Assembly: GCF_000425125.1 (NCBI RefSeq) | Contig: NZ_AULE01000023.1 | Span: forward strand, 1-64,000 | Length of the DNA: 64,000 bases | Source of the DNA: Paenibacillus taiwanensis DSM 18679 | GTDB taxonomy: Bacteria > Bacillota > Bacilli > Paenibacillales > Paenibacillaceae | Reading direction: 5' to 3' | In this document: one piece after another, positions 1 through 11,489 of the stretch | Layout: every line of letters begins with the position of its first letter | Position numbering within the stretch: position 1 is the first letter of the stretch | The notes under the pieces: model-generated | What the model was told of the DNA's origin: nothing | Databases searched by the model: none | What the model saw: the letters and a program-made list of their open reading frames with translations, nothing else | Position numbers and translations under genes: made by a program

Positions 1-114
1 CCCGTCCGCCGCTAAGTCTCAGAGGTGCAAGCACCTCATCAACTCCGCTCGACTTGCATGTATTAGGCACGCCGCCAGCGTTCGTCCTGAGCCAGGATCA
101 AACTCTCCATTAAA
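1..114 (-). rRNA. rrs: 16S ribosomal RNA, 5' end only (partial)
   Basis: The minus strand carries the conserved 16S start, including the GAGAGTTTGATCCTGGCTCAG-type block (complement at about 87-107), the GACGAACGCTGGCGGC block and the variable V1 hairpin (about 15-50). The gene runs off the left edge, so only the first roughly 114 nucleotides are present. The V1 loop resembles Paenibacillus 16S genes. It lies downstream of gyrA in the same direction, as the origin-proximal rrn operon does in Bacillus. Confidence 0.97.
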
Positions 115-220
115 GTGTTTGACTTGCTCATTTGTATTGCTGACGAGATAAATCTCGTGATTCTTAACATTCCCGTTAAATGCGCTTCATGACCGAAGTC
201 ATGTCCTTCATTCAACGTTG

Positions 221-338
221 CTCGTTGTTCAGTTTTCAAGGAACAATGTAATGGTTAGTGAAGCACTCTTTCGCTTCATTTTACCGTGTCGCTCAGCGGC
301 GACTTAATTAATATATCATAACGCCTATACAAACGCAA
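221..338 (-). promoter_or_regulatory. rrn promoter and 16S leader
   Basis: On the minus strand a -35 TTGCGT (333-338) and a -10 TATATT (310-315) are separated by 17 bp, a good sigma-A promoter pointing into the 16S gene. Downstream (about 221-243) lies CTTGAAAACTGAACAACGA, a segment typical of Firmicutes rRNA leaders and spacers. The 350-base stretch between the 16S gene and the HD-GYP gene holds this leader and one stem-loop, and no gene. Confidence 0.75.
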
Positions 339-393
339 CCCCTAATTTTAAAAATATAAAACTTTACTATTGTCTAATCTATAGTCATGCAAT

Positions 394-418
394 GATAAAG
401 GCCATTTTGGCCTTTATC
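394..418 (-). terminator. Stem-loop 3' of the HD-GYP gene
   Basis: A near-perfect inverted repeat GATAAAGG...CCTTTATC with a short loop lies just after the HD-GYP stop. It has no strong T-run on the minus strand, so termination is likely but not certain. Confidence 0.5.
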
Positions 419-467
419 GGATGCACATTACACCAGCACGTTCATACTATTTATAGAAATAAAACTT

Positions 468-1601
468 CTATTTTTCCTTATTCGGAACGACCGAAACAAT
501 CCACAATTTCTTATTCGATTCCAAATGAACCATTTCACCGTTAATAGATATGATAGGTCTTGTTGGGTTAAGAGCTTCTATACTTACAATGTGGCCAACT
601 CGACCATCATTAAGCTTAACGATCGTTCCCTGAGTAAGCTGTGACATCTTCTGAATAAAGGTTTGAACCATAGAAGGCTCCAACTTGCCAAATGAAGCTT
701 CATGTAACTGCTCCAGCGCGACATACGGTGACTCTGCTCGCTTATATACACGGTCTTGTGTCATGGCATGGAACATATCGGCGATCGCAACAATTTTGGC
801 ATATGCGTGAATTTTGTCAGCTTTGACACGTAACGGATAACCACTACCATCTAATCGTTCGTGATGTTGTAGTGCCGCTAGCTTAACACCATCGTTAATC
901 GCCGGGACATTTCGCAAAATTTCATATCCATACTGTGGATGGCGCTTCATTTCTGCCTTCTCGGATTCGTTTAGATAAGTTTTGTTATACAATATATCTT
1001 CATCTATTTTAATCATACCGATGTCATGAAGCAGCCCTGCCATTGCAATCTGCATTCCTTCCTTGGAAGGATAATCACACCACTGGCCAATAAGGTAAGA
1101 GGTTAGACACACTGCAATTGATTTGTTAATTAAGTAGTCGGAGGCATCTTCATTTAATAGCTCAACTATTTGTGATTTTACAGACATAGGTCGATAGCTA
1201 GATATATTAGCAAGCAGCTGCTCCAGAACTTGACGGAGTTCCAATATAGGAAGTCGGTTTAGAGCTACCGTAGATAGCATTTTTGACATGTATTGATTAA
1301 GCGCCAACCACGCCTGAACAAACTGTTCTTCATCTTTTGCATTTACTTGATCCAATACTGCGATTTCTGGGGAGTTTGAAGGTTGCCCCACAGAAGCTGC
1401 TATTGGCGCGATTTCAATGGGACTCCCCCCGCCAGATGAACGATCTACATCGATATGCTTAACCATAAAGGCTTGAAGCACTTCCAGATCACGTGGAGAC
1501 AACTGTCTGCCCTTTAGCATCAGCAGCCCACCTAACGAAGTATGGATATCCTGATTGAGACGATCTCCAGGTTTCGTTTGCACAAGAGGAATCATAACCA
1601 T
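468..1601 (-). CDS. HD-GYP domain protein, putative c-di-GMP phosphodiesterase
   Basis: A 377-residue protein with an HD-GYP domain in its second half. The HD pair is at residues 192-193 (GLLHDIGMIKI), followed by paired histidines and the HHERLDGSGYP signature at about 246-256. Such metal-dependent phosphohydrolases usually degrade cyclic di-GMP. The first ~130 residues have no recognised sensor, and there is no signal peptide or clear membrane segment, so it is probably cytoplasmic. An AGGAG lies about 12 nt before the chosen ATG. It sits between gyrA and the rRNA operon, a position not occupied by such a gene in B. subtilis. The catalytic ligands look intact, but substrate is inferred from the family. 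Confidence 0.9.
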   Translation of the reverse strand: MVMIPLVQTKPGDRLNQDIHTSLGGLLMLKGRQLSPRDLEVLQAFMVKHIDVDRSSGGGSPIEIAPIAASVGQPSNSPEIAVLDQVNAKDEEQFVQAWLALNQYMSKMLSTVALNRLPILELRQVLEQLLANISSYRPMSVKSQIVELLNEDASDYLINKSIAVCLTSYLIGQWCDYPSKEGMQIAMAGLLHDIGMIKIDEDILYNKTYLNESEKAEMKRHPQYGYEILRNVPAINDGVKLAALQHHERLDGSGYPLRVKADKIHAYAKIVAIADMFHAMTQDRVYKRAESPYVALEQLHEASFGKLEPSMVQTFIQKMSQLTQGTIVKLNDGRVGHIVSIEALNPTRPIISINGEMVHLESNKKLWIVSVVPNKEK

Positions 1602-1683
1602 GAAAATTACACGCTCCTACCCAATTAGTGTCTAGTGCAGGTGTAAGTATCATTCATTCGGTCTTCTTATACGCGTATGAAGT

Positions 1684-1719
1684 TAAAAATAAGGGCGCAT
1701 CTTATCTATGCGCCCTTAC
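1684..1719 (-). terminator. Intrinsic terminator of gyrA
   Basis: On the minus strand an 11-bp GC-rich stem (TAAGGGCGCAT / ATGCGCCCTTA) with a 7-nt loop is followed by TTTTTAAC. It lies about 65 nt after the gyrA stop and separates gyrA from the HD-GYP gene. Confidence 0.85.
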
Positions 1720-1782
1720 ATCTATTCTTGATGGTGTTGTATAATCTCCGTCGAATGACTAGGCATACACACATTTATCATG

Positions 1783-4254
1783 TTATTCGTTGTCTGGAGG
1801 TGATTCTTCCAATACCTCTTCAGACTCAACATCTTCGTTTTTGCTGCAACGAGTTACTGTTGATACAGCATCCTCATCGCGAATATTAATAATCTTCACG
1901 CCTTGTGCGTAACGGCCCATTTGCGAGATGCCCGCTATGCTCGTACGAATAATCGTTCCTGATTCGGTAATGACCATAAGATCATCATCATCACTGACTA
2001 CTTTTAGGCCCACAACCGCGCCATTTTTGTCGGTAACGTTAATGGTTTTAATTCCTTTACCACCACGCGTCTGCGAACGATATTCTGTAGTTGGAGTACG
2101 TTTGCCGTAACCTTTGGCCGTAACAATGAGCACATCATTGGCTGGATCAATAACATCCATATCAATTACCTTATCGTTCTCATCCAAAGAAATACCCTTA
2201 ACTCCAGTAGCCGAACGACCCATCGATCGCACGTCCTGCTCATTAAATCGAATCGACATACCGGTGCTCGTACCCATTATGATTTGTTGATTACCATCCG
2301 TTAATCGAACACCAATTAAATCATCATCGTCACGCAAATTAATTGCGATCAAACCGCCCTTGCGGATGTTAACATAATCATCCAACGGCGTCTTCTTCAC
2401 AATTCCTTGACGTGTAGCAAAGAATAGATACGTATCTGCATCGAACTCTTCCACTGGAATTACCGCATTAATCGTCTCGCCTTGTTCAATCTGAATCAAA
2501 TTGATAATTGGCGTTCCTCTTGCTGTACGGCTCAAGTCCGGGATCTCGTAAGCTTTGATACGGTATACCTTACCTTTGTCGGTGAAGAACATAAGATAGT
2601 GATGCGAGTTTGTGACAAATAAATGCTCTACAAAGTCATCATCCTTTGTTCCCATGCCGACCACGCCTCGACCACCACGCTTCTGACTACGATAAGTGGT
2701 AGCAGGCAGCCGCTTAATGTACCCACTATGTGTGATGGTAATAATCACATCTTCGCGAGGAATTAAATCCTCGTCCAAAATATCATCACCAAACGTAATT
2801 TCGGTACGACGCTCGTCCCCGTACTTCTCTTTCACTTCTTCAAGCTCGTCGTGAATGATGTTAAGAACAAGCTGCTCACTCGCTAAAATTTCACGGTACT
2901 CCGCAATCTTCTTCATGATCTCGTTGTACTCTTCTTCGATCTTCTCACGTTCCAGACCTGTAAGACGGCGCAAACGCATATCAAGAATGGCTTGTGCTTG
3001 CTCATATGACAAGCTAAAGCGTTCAATCAAGCCATTCCTTGCTGCTTCGTCATTACGCGAAGCACGGATAAGGGCAATGATCTCATCCAGATGGTCAAGC
3101 GCAATGCGCAAGCCTTCCAAAATGTGAGCCCGCGCCTCAGCCTTCTTCAAGTCATACTCTGTACGACGGCGAATGACTTCGATTTGGTGCTGAATATAAT
3201 AATGCAGCACATCGCGCAAGTTCAACACACGCGGCTCTTGATTAACAAGCGCCAGCATATTTACACCAAAGTTAGATTGCATTTGAGTATGACGATACAA
3301 GTTGTTTAATACGACACTTGGTGTAACGTCACGGCGCAGCTCAATAACGATGCGCATTCCGTTACGATCTGATTCATCTCGAAGATCAGTAATGCCGTCA
3401 ATCTTCTTCTCACGAACAAGCTCGGCAATCTTCTCAACAAGACGTGCTTTATTTACCTGATAAGGAAGCTCCTGTACCACGATACGTGCCTTACCGCCAT
3501 TTTCCTCAATCTCGGCTCTTGCACGCATCATCACTGAACCTCGACCCGTCATATAAGCCTGACGAATACCCTCACGACCCAGAATAAGTCCGGAGGTCGG
3601 GAAGTCTGGTCCTTTAATATATTCCATGAGATCTATAGGGGTTAGATCGGGATTATGAATCAACGCTTGAACCCCGTTAATGACCTCAGTCAAATTATGT
3701 GGCGGTATATTGGTCGCCATACCTACGGCAATACCTGACAAACCATTAACGAGTAGGTTCGGGAATCGTGCAGGCAGCACGACCGGCTCCTTCTCTTCCC
3801 CATCATAGTTCGGTGCAAAGTCAACCGTTTCTTTGTTCAAATCACGCAGCATCTCGGTTGCAATCTTGGATAGGCGCGCTTCTGTATATCGCATTGCAGC
3901 TGCCATATCACCGTCGATTGAACCAAAGTTTCCATGTCCATCGATCAACATATACCGCAGTGAGAAATCCTGCGCCATACGTACCATCGTCTCATATACG
4001 GCAGAATCCCCGTGAGGATGATACTTACCGATTACTTCGCCGACGATTCTCGCCGATTTCTTATGTGGCTTGTCCGGCGCCATCCCAAGTTCCGACATCG
4101 CATACAGAATACGGCGATGAACCGGCTTCAAACCATCGCGCACATCTGGCAGCGCACGACTAACGATGATGCTCATCGCATAGTCAAGAAAGGATTCTCG
4201 CATCTCCGTTCCAATATCGCGGTCCTTGACTTGCGAGTGTTTTTCTTCCGCCAT
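1783..4254 (-). CDS. gyrA: DNA gyrase subunit A
   Basis: An 823-residue type IIA topoisomerase breakage-reunion subunit, which with GyrB forms the A2B2 enzyme that introduces negative supercoils using ATP. The catalytic tyrosine is Y123 ([10 protein letters not shown]). The quinolone-determining region reads HGDSAVYE (81-88), with Ser84 and Glu88 as in susceptible enzymes. The GyrA-box (QKRGGRG-type) lies near residue 530, followed by the six-bladed C-terminal DNA-wrapping domain and a short acidic tail. The start is preceded by GGAGG. It is separated from gyrB by about 720 bp, wider than in B. subtilis. Full length, no intein. Confidence 0.99.
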   Translation of the reverse strand: MAEEKHSQVKDRDIGTEMRESFLDYAMSIIVSRALPDVRDGLKPVHRRILYAMSELGMAPDKPHKKSARIVGEVIGKYHPHGDSAVYETMVRMAQDFSLRYMLIDGHGNFGSIDGDMAAAMRYTEARLSKIATEMLRDLNKETVDFAPNYDGEEKEPVVLPARFPNLLVNGLSGIAVGMATNIPPHNLTEVINGVQALIHNPDLTPIDLMEYIKGPDFPTSGLILGREGIRQAYMTGRGSVMMRARAEIEENGGKARIVVQELPYQVNKARLVEKIAELVREKKIDGITDLRDESDRNGMRIVIELRRDVTPSVVLNNLYRHTQMQSNFGVNMLALVNQEPRVLNLRDVLHYYIQHQIEVIRRRTEYDLKKAEARAHILEGLRIALDHLDEIIALIRASRNDEAARNGLIERFSLSYEQAQAILDMRLRRLTGLEREKIEEEYNEIMKKIAEYREILASEQLVLNIIHDELEEVKEKYGDERRTEITFGDDILDEDLIPREDVIITITHSGYIKRLPATTYRSQKRGGRGVVGMGTKDDDFVEHLFVTNSHHYLMFFTDKGKVYRIKAYEIPDLSRTARGTPIINLIQIEQGETINAVIPVEEFDADTYLFFATRQGIVKKTPLDDYVNIRKGGLIAINLRDDDDLIGVRLTDGNQQIIMGTSTGMSIRFNEQDVRSMGRSATGVKGISLDENDKVIDMDVIDPANDVLIVTAKGYGKRTPTTEYRSQTRGGKGIKTINVTDKNGAVVGLKVVSDDDDLMVITESGTIIRTSIAGISQMGRYAQGVKIINIRDEDAVSTVTRCSKNEDVESEEVLEESPPDNE

Positions 4255-4399
4255 GCTGGACCTCCTTCTAATATTTCATTAACAGCGTCCGCATTGGTGT
4301 GGTGATAGCCCTATAATTGCTCAGCAAATGGGACGATATTATCCATTTGGACCCTATTAGGACATATGTCTCTACAAGACAAACGTATGTCATCACACG

Positions 4400-4438
4400 A
4401 AAAAACGGCATGATTCCCTCATAGGAAACAGCACCGTC
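4400..4438 (-). terminator. Terminator-like hairpin upstream of gyrA
   Basis: On the minus strand, ACGGTGC...TTTCC pairs with GGGAA...GCCGT around a short loop and is followed by TTTTTTCG. It sits in the gyrB-gyrA gap, downstream of a TATAAT-like box (about 4485-4490, minus strand) and about 150 nt before gyrA. It could be a leader attenuator of gyrA or end a short RNA. The 66-codon frame across it has no ribosome binding site. Confidence 0.45.
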
Positions 4439-4824
4439 TTCCTCTTGATCATCTGTCGTCTTGCCCATTAATACGCTATTTATATTATATTACTTTCACA
4501 AATGAGAAACAATTAAACGTTCTCATCAACAGCGGTTAGTTCCGAACATTAGGCTAACGCAATTAGGTATTTGTTCCTTTCCCACGCGGATGGGTAATCA
4601 TACTATTGTTTATTATACCATGAATGCGGCTCGATACTGTACTAAAAACATGTTATACAGCTCGATTGTGAAAGGATATTCCTCTAAGTAGACCTTTATT
4701 GTATCCTTCCCGTCCGTTAAACGAAACTATGGTGCAGATAGACATCAGATGTAAAACAACCGTTTAACTTTGCAGGGTTAACGACAACTAGGAAACCTGA
4801 TCACGATAATCTTACTGCTCCTAA

Positions 4825-4840
4825 TGTTTCATGTGAAACA
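4825..4840. other. parS-like site (one mismatch)
   Basis: TGTTTCATGTGAAACA is a perfect 16-bp palindrome differing from the ParB-binding consensus TGTTNCACGTGAAACA by C-to-T in the central CACG. It lies in the gyrB-gyrA gap, within 20 kb of two perfect parS sites. The rest of this 720-bp gap holds only the terminators listed here; no gene is supported. Confidence 0.5.
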
Positions 4841-4929
4841 TTTATAGAGCTTTTATATTATATGTGGCTGTCCTGCCATAAAGAAGATAACGAATAAGGA
4901 GAAATAATGCACTGCTCCTTTAAAATTAT

Positions 4930-4961
4930 TAAAAGTCCCCTATCTGGCTAGACAGGGGACC
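4930..4961 (-). terminator. Intrinsic terminator of gyrB
   Basis: Minus-strand stem GTCCCCTGTCT / AGATAGGGGAC with a 4-nt loop followed by TTTTAATA, 15 nt after the gyrB stop. Confidence 0.9.
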
Positions 4962-4975
4962 AAAGCTTTAATGAA

Positions 4976-6925
<1,950 letters not shown>

Positions 6926-7183
6926 CTAAGCTTCATCCATTCGCGACAAAAGATGCGAACGCTTCTTTAACGTTGTCGATGAGATCGGAGAGTAATAAAC
7001 TTTCCCTTTTGTCACGACAATAGATTTGGCTTCTTCCTCGCCGATCGACTCCACATTTTTCCGTTTATGTGAATGAGCCACAAACTGCTTGGACAGCTTG
7101 GATGATTTCTCGATTGAAATATCGAAAATAGCAACCAACTCCGAAGAGCGGATAACTTTTTCGCCACCTAAGTGAATATACAA
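6926..7183 (-). CDS. remB: Extracellular matrix regulator RemB-like (DUF370)
   Basis: A small protein of about 85 residues of the DUF370/YaaB family, located between recF and gyrB exactly as remB is in B. subtilis. There RemB takes part in activating biofilm matrix genes, and the related RemA is a DNA-binding protein. The characteristic core YIHLGGEKVIRSSELVAIFD is followed by SIVVTKGKVYYSPISSTTLKKR near the C-terminus. The TTG at 7183 is preferred because an AAGGGG lies 8 nt upstream and the protein then begins YIHLGG like its relatives; GTG codons at 7192 and 7186 are alternatives that overlap the binding site. Confidence 0.9.
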   Translation of the reverse strand: MYIHLGGEKVIRSSELVAIFDISIEKSSKLSKQFVAHSHKRKNVESIGEEEAKSIVVTKGKVYYSPISSTTLKKRSHLLSRMDEA

Positions 7184-7195
7184 CACAATCACCCC

Positions 7196-8308
7196 TTAGC
7201 GCTTCACTTGCCCGCTCTCAACATGAAATACATTAGCATCTTGCAGTTTATTCGTATGAATTCCTTCTATGCCGGTTGTCGTAATAAAGGTCTGCACCTT
7301 ATCCTGAAACGTCTCTATCAGTTGTGTCTGCCGATAAGCGTCCAGCTCTGATAAAACATCATCAAGCAGCAGCACCGGATATTCGCCGATTTCTTCATGC
7401 ATCAATTCGATTTCAGCAAGCTTGAGCGATAATGCTGTTGTTCGCTGCTGCCCCTGGGAGCCGTATGTTTGCACTTCTTTACCGTTAATAAAAAAGGTCA
7501 AATCATCCCGATGCGGGCCGACTAACGTTATACCACGCCGCACTTCCTGATCATTCATTTGTGTTAACTTTAACATAAATTGCTCAAATAAGACAGCATC
7601 GTCATCCACCTGCGCCGAGAAGGAGGGCACATACTCTATGTTGAGCTGCTCCTGACCATTCGTAATACCGGCATGAATCTGTTCCGCCCAAATTTGCAAT
7701 TTCTTTAAATATTGTTTCCGTTTCTTTACAATTTTAACACCGTTATCAGCCAATTGCTCGTTCCATATTTCCAACATAGCATGAGAGGTTTTGCCTTTCT
7801 CATTCCACATCTGCTTTAACAAATTATTACGCTGCACAAGCACCTTCTGGTACTGCTGCAAGTGGTATAAGTAGCTGGGCTGCACCTGGCCGATCTCCAT
7901 ATCGAGAAAACGACGACGCACGCTTGGACCACCTTTGACGATTTCCAAGTCCTCTGGTGCAAACATCACAACGTTCAGTGAACCGATAAAACCACTTAAC
8001 TTCCGTTGTTCCAGTCCATTAAGCTTAGCTTTCTTCCCTTGGCGAGATATAGACAGATCCAACGTGCAGGGCCCATATTTGCGCTCGACAACTGCTTTAA
8101 GCTGAGCCGTGCTGTCTTCCCATCCGATAAGCTCTTTATCTTTGGAAGTCCGATGTGATTTGGTCAGAGCAAGTACAAAGATCGCTTCTAAAAGGTTTGT
8201 CTTTCCTTGTGCATTGCGGCCAACAAATATATTAACCTTATGGTTCGTATCAAGCTCCAACGATTCATAATTACGATAGTTTCCAAGAGCTAGTGAACGG
8301 ACAAGCAC
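7196..8308 (-). CDS. recF: DNA replication and repair protein RecF
   Basis: A 370-residue SMC-like ATPase that, with RecO and RecR, loads RecA at single-strand gaps. The Walker A motif is GRNAQGKTNLLEA (about residues 30-42), the ABC-type signature region is GSQGQQRTTALSLKLAE, and the Walker B region is PVLLLDDVLSELD. The start is GTG with GGAGG 8 nt upstream, 3 nt beyond the yaaA stop, so the two genes are translationally close. Part of the conserved dnaA-dnaN-yaaA-recF order. Confidence 0.97.
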   Translation of the reverse strand: MLVRSLALGNYRNYESLELDTNHKVNIFVGRNAQGKTNLLEAIFVLALTKSHRTSKDKELIGWEDSTAQLKAVVERKYGPCTLDLSISRQGKKAKLNGLEQRKLSGFIGSLNVVMFAPEDLEIVKGGPSVRRRFLDMEIGQVQPSYLYHLQQYQKVLVQRNNLLKQMWNEKGKTSHAMLEIWNEQLADNGVKIVKKRKQYLKKLQIWAEQIHAGITNGQEQLNIEYVPSFSAQVDDDAVLFEQFMLKLTQMNDQEVRRGITLVGPHRDDLTFFINGKEVQTYGSQGQQRTTALSLKLAEIELMHEEIGEYPVLLLDDVLSELDAYRQTQLIETFQDKVQTFITTTGIEGIHTNKLQDANVFHVESGQVKR

Positions 8309-8311
8309 CCG

Positions 8312-8536
8312 CTAAGCCTCCTGTGACTTGACAATGCGGAAGGAGCCCTCACTCTTCACTTCAACCTTGTCGCCATCATACAACTTGCGGCCTCTGCGCT
8401 CATCAATCTCACCGTTAACAAGTACAGCCTGCTCTTGAAGTAATACTTTGGCATGTCCACCTGTAGAAGCAATATCTGCGAGCTTCAGCGCCTGCCCTAA
8501 TGTAATGTAATCGGTCCGAATGGACACTTCTTTCAT
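8312..8536 (-). CDS. yaaA: S4 domain RNA-binding protein YaaA
   Basis: A 74-residue S4-like protein (ITLGQALKLADIASTGGHAKVLLQEQ...VNGEIDERRGRKLYDGDKV), the fold that binds structured RNA in ribosomal protein S4 and in pseudouridine synthases. YaaA lies between dnaN and recF throughout Bacillales and has been linked to 50S assembly. The ATG at 8536 is chosen because GGAGGA stands 6-8 nt upstream; the longer frame to 8557 begins before that site. Confidence 0.92.
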   Translation of the reverse strand: MKEVSIRTDYITLGQALKLADIASTGGHAKVLLQEQAVLVNGEIDERRGRKLYDGDKVEVKSEGSFRIVKSQEA

Positions 8537-8583
8537 CGTTATTCCTCCTGGCTTCATTCAACGAGCTGCGTTCAAAGTAAAAA

Positions 8584-9726
8584 TTAGTTGGTCGTCCGGT
8601 ATGGGAGAATTAAATGCAAACTGTTCACACGCTCAGTAGGCTTAATAATAATCGGACTCATCGCCCCAGTAAACCCAATAAAAATATGTTCACACTCGAC
8701 CACCTTAAGTACATCAAGCATATATTTTGAGTTAAAAGCAATACGTAAAGGCTCTCCGTTAAATTGTTTGACTTCAAGTTGTTCCTGCACACGACCGAGC
8801 TCAGAGGAACTCGATGAGATTTCAATGGTTCCGTCCTCTTTTGTTTGCAGGCGTACAATGTTGGTCTTCTCTTCACGAGACAACAAATAGGCGCGATCAA
8901 TTGCTTCTGTTAATTTTTTTGTATCGAGTACAAGTTCTGTTTTGTAGTTAGTCGGAATAATCTTAGAAGTGTCAGGATAAGTTCCGTCTAGTATACGTGA
9001 ATAGAACAATACACGGTCAATTTTGAATAACACTTGATTTTCTGCAACAACAATATCAACCATTGTGTTTTGATCCGGAATAATTTTGCTCAGTTCATTT
9101 AACGTTTTCCCGGAAATGACGATATTTTGAAAACGCAAAGAAGAATCTACCTGTATATCTGCAAGACGACTTGCCAAGCGATGGCGGTCAGTAGCAACAA
9201 ACTTAAGCTCACTGTCCTGCAAATTCCACAATACACCTGTCAAAATAGGTGTCGTTTCATTGGAGGAAATCGCAAATGTCGTCTGTTTAATCATCGTTTT
9301 CAGTAAATCACCATTCACTGTAACCACTTGATTTTCTTCAATGTTTGGCAAGACAGGATATTCCTCAGGATCTAGGCCAACCATTTGGATATCCGTTGCT
9401 CCAGCACGCAAAAAGGTCTGGAACTGTTCTTTGACCTCTATCTCAATGTTTTGTGATGGCAGCTTCTTAATGATCTCCACAAAAAATTTAGCAGGCAATA
9501 CGACACTACCTGGACGTTCTACTTGGGCAATTGTTTGTCGATCATCTTCAACAGGGATAAAGCTTTGAATAGAAATATCCGTGTCGCTTGCTGTAAGTGT
9601 GACGCCTTGAAAGGTAACGTCCATCTTAATGCCTGTCAAAATAGGTATTGTAGTTCGGCTTGAAATAGCTTTAGACACATTTTGTATCGCTTCGTTCAGT
9701 TCATTTTTGAGAATAGTTAACTTCAT
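8584..9726 (-). CDS. dnaN: DNA polymerase III sliding clamp (beta subunit)
   Basis: A 380-residue clamp subunit; the homodimeric ring encircles DNA and tethers PolC/DnaE polymerases, MutS and other partners. It begins MKLTILKNELNEAIQNVSKAISSRTTIPIL and ends LHLILPYRTTN, the standard C-terminus next to the partner-binding pocket. Three repeated clamp domains fill the length. It lies about 200 bp downstream of dnaA; the intervening gap contains the unwinding part of the origin. Confidence 0.98.
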   Translation of the reverse strand: MKLTILKNELNEAIQNVSKAISSRTTIPILTGIKMDVTFQGVTLTASDTDISIQSFIPVEDDRQTIAQVERPGSVVLPAKFFVEIIKKLPSQNIEIEVKEQFQTFLRAGATDIQMVGLDPEEYPVLPNIEENQVVTVNGDLLKTMIKQTTFAISSNETTPILTGVLWNLQDSELKFVATDRHRLASRLADIQVDSSLRFQNIVISGKTLNELSKIIPDQNTMVDIVVAENQVLFKIDRVLFYSRILDGTYPDTSKIIPTNYKTELVLDTKKLTEAIDRAYLLSREEKTNIVRLQTKEDGTIEISSSSSELGRVQEQLEVKQFNGEPLRIAFNSKYMLDVLKVVECEHIFIGFTGAMSPIIIKPTERVNSLHLILPYRTTN

Positions 9727-9739
9727 GCTTTCACTCCTT

Positions 9740-9911
9740 AACGCAAATTAGCGTTGTATCTAATGATGTCGATTATAAGTTTTTCTTATATTTTATAAGA
9801 TGATCTTTATTTAAAAAGATAGTAGTAATAGTAGGGGCCCTGAATATGTGGATAACCCTATTATAACAGCATAAGATAAAGCCTATCCACATGTGTATAG
9901 TTTGTGTATAG
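9740..9911. other. oriC: oriC unwinding region (DnaA boxes, GC block, DnaA-trios, AT-rich DUE)
   Basis: Reading from dnaA toward dnaN: box-like 9-mers at 9903-9911 and 9892-9900 (TGTGTATAG) and 9883-9891 (CTATCCACA), a perfect box at 9847-9855 (TGTGGATAA), a GGGCCC block at 9835-9840, five three-base repeats TAG-TAG-TAA-TAG-TAG at 9820-9834, then an AT-rich stretch to about 9775. Order and spacing match the basal unwinding system described for Bacillus, where DnaA spreads from a box over DnaA-trios to open the strands. Confidence 0.85.
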
Positions 9912-9925
9912 GCTTATCATTTTGT

Positions 9926-11281
9926 TCACAGGGTCGGATTTTTAATTTTATCGATTAAACTTTGAATGACTTTGTACAATTCTTGATCCTGCTCGATATT
10001 ATTGGTGATCTTCTCATGTGCGTGAATGACAGTTGTATGGTCACGCCCTCCGAAGGCTTCACCAATCTTAGGCAAGGAGTAGTCGGTTAACTCACGCGAC
10101 AAATACATCGCAATCTGGCGCGGAAAAGCGACTGCTTTCGTACGTTTCCGTGCTTTAAAATCCTCAAGGCGCAAGCCATAAAATTCACCGACTCGATGCT
10201 GAATGTCTTGAATCGTAATGATCTTAGGACGGCTTGTCGGAATGATATCTTTTAGTGCTTCGGCGGTTAAATGTGTTGTAATATCCTGATTGGTCATCGT
10301 AGAGTACGCAACTACGCGGGTTAGAGCGCCTTCAAGCTCACGAATGTTGGTGTTGATCTGATTCGCGATGTAGACCATAGCTTCATTCGGGATATCCAAA
10401 TTGTCAGCCTTCGCTTTTTTGCGCAAAATTGCGATACGTGTCTCCAGATCAGGCGGTTGTATGTCTGTAATGAGTCCCCATTCAAAGCGCGATCGAAGCC
10501 GCTCTTCCAATGTTTCAATTTCTTTCGGTGGACGATCACTTGAGATGACGATCTGCTTATTCTCGGTATGCAGCGCATTAAACGTATGGAAGAACTCTTC
10601 CTGCGTTGACTCTTTGCCTGCGAGAAACTGAATGTCGTCAATAAGCAAAATATCGATAGTTCGATACTTATTGCGGAAGCTTTCGCCACGATTGTCACGA
10701 ATAGCATTAATAAACTCATTCATAAATTTCTCAGATGTCGTATAGACAACTCGACTATTCGGATTATGCTCCAATATATAGTGCCCGATTGCGTGCATTA
10801 AGTGAGTCTTGCCAAGTCCGACTCCTCCGTACAAGAACAGCGGATTATACGCCTTGGCAGGTGCTTCTGCAACAGCCAATGATGCCGCATGCGCAAATCG
10901 GTTGTTCGAACCGATAACAAACGTGTCAAACGTATACTTTGGATTCAAAATGTTGGAAACGGGCTCTTCTTGCGACACTGCACGAGGAACAGACGTCGGT
11001 GGCTGCATGAGCTCCGGTTCGGCTTGCGCTGCTTCCTCAATGATGAATTTAACGTCCACTTGCTTGCCGGCCATTTCGAATATTGTGGAACTAACGAGCT
11101 TCGTGTAGCGACTCTCCAGCCATTCGACAGCAAATGTGGTCGGTGCTGTAATTATAAGTTGGGTGTCGGTATACTTGACCGCCTTTGTAGCTTTGAACCA
11201 GGTATCATAGCTTGGCTTGCTAAGCTTTGTCTGGATTACGGTAAGTACTTCCTGCCAATGTTCATTTACTTGGCGATCCAC
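9926..11281 (-). CDS. dnaA: Chromosomal replication initiator protein DnaA
   Basis: The AAA+ initiator that binds 9-mer boxes and melts oriC. Domain I (partner binding, about residues 1-80) is followed by a Pro/Gln-rich linker, the ATPase with Walker [10 protein letters not shown] (about 152-160) and Walker B LLIDDIQF, and the C-terminal helix-turn-helix with the DnaA signature [15 protein letters not shown]. The GTG at 11281 is chosen: an AAGGAG lies about 11 nt upstream and the N-terminus then has the usual length (451 residues). A GTG at 11293 overlaps the binding site and would add four residues. Upstream lies a long hairpin and the dnaA-side box cluster, which probably mediates autoregulation. 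Confidence 0.97.
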   Translation of the reverse strand: MDRQVNEHWQEVLTVIQTKLSKPSYDTWFKATKAVKYTDTQLIITAPTTFAVEWLESRYTKLVSSTIFEMAGKQVDVKFIIEEAAQAEPELMQPPTSVPRAVSQEEPVSNILNPKYTFDTFVIGSNNRFAHAASLAVAEAPAKAYNPLFLYGGVGLGKTHLMHAIGHYILEHNPNSRVVYTTSEKFMNEFINAIRDNRGESFRNKYRTIDILLIDDIQFLAGKESTQEEFFHTFNALHTENKQIVISSDRPPKEIETLEERLRSRFEWGLITDIQPPDLETRIAILRKKAKADNLDIPNEAMVYIANQINTNIRELEGALTRVVAYSTMTNQDITTHLTAEALKDIIPTSRPKIITIQDIQHRVGEFYGLRLEDFKARKRTKAVAFPRQIAMYLSRELTDYSLPKIGEAFGGRDHTTVIHAHEKITNNIEQDQELYKVIQSLIDKIKNPTL

Positions 11282-11359
11282 AGATGGTTTCACTCCTTCA
11301 AACCTGTTGCGTCGTCATTAGAACGCGCTTTCCGGCAAAGTCGCCTAAAAGGACAAGTT

Positions 11360-11440
11360 CCCCGACAACGCGCCTTAATTACAGAAGGGGCTCTCCAAAG
11401 GCACAGAAAGCCCTCTGCTTAGTAGGGCGCTTTGTCGGGG
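11360..11440 (-). promoter_or_regulatory. Long nested hairpin in the dnaA leader
   Basis: CCCCGACAACGCGCC (11360-11374) is complementary with few mismatches to GGGCGCTTTGTCGGGG (11425-11440), and inside it CAGAAGGGGCT (11382-11392) pairs with AGCCCTCTG (11409-11417). The structure lies 80-160 nt upstream of the dnaA start and just inside the DnaA-box cluster. No T-run follows on the minus strand, so it looks like a structured 5' leader or protein-binding site rather than a terminator. Confidence 0.5.
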
Positions 11441-11489
11441 TCTATGTTGTGACATGATACGTTCATGTCGAAATATACCGTACATACTG

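Noticed and set aside
3768-4305. Long plus-strand frames opposite gyrA and similar frames opposite gyrB, dnaA, walK and htrA
   Set aside because: Shadows of conserved genes on the other strand, without binding sites or family resemblance.
4268-4468. 66-codon minus-strand reading frame upstream of gyrA
   Set aside because: No ribosome binding site, and it runs through a terminator-like hairpin; more likely untranslated leader.
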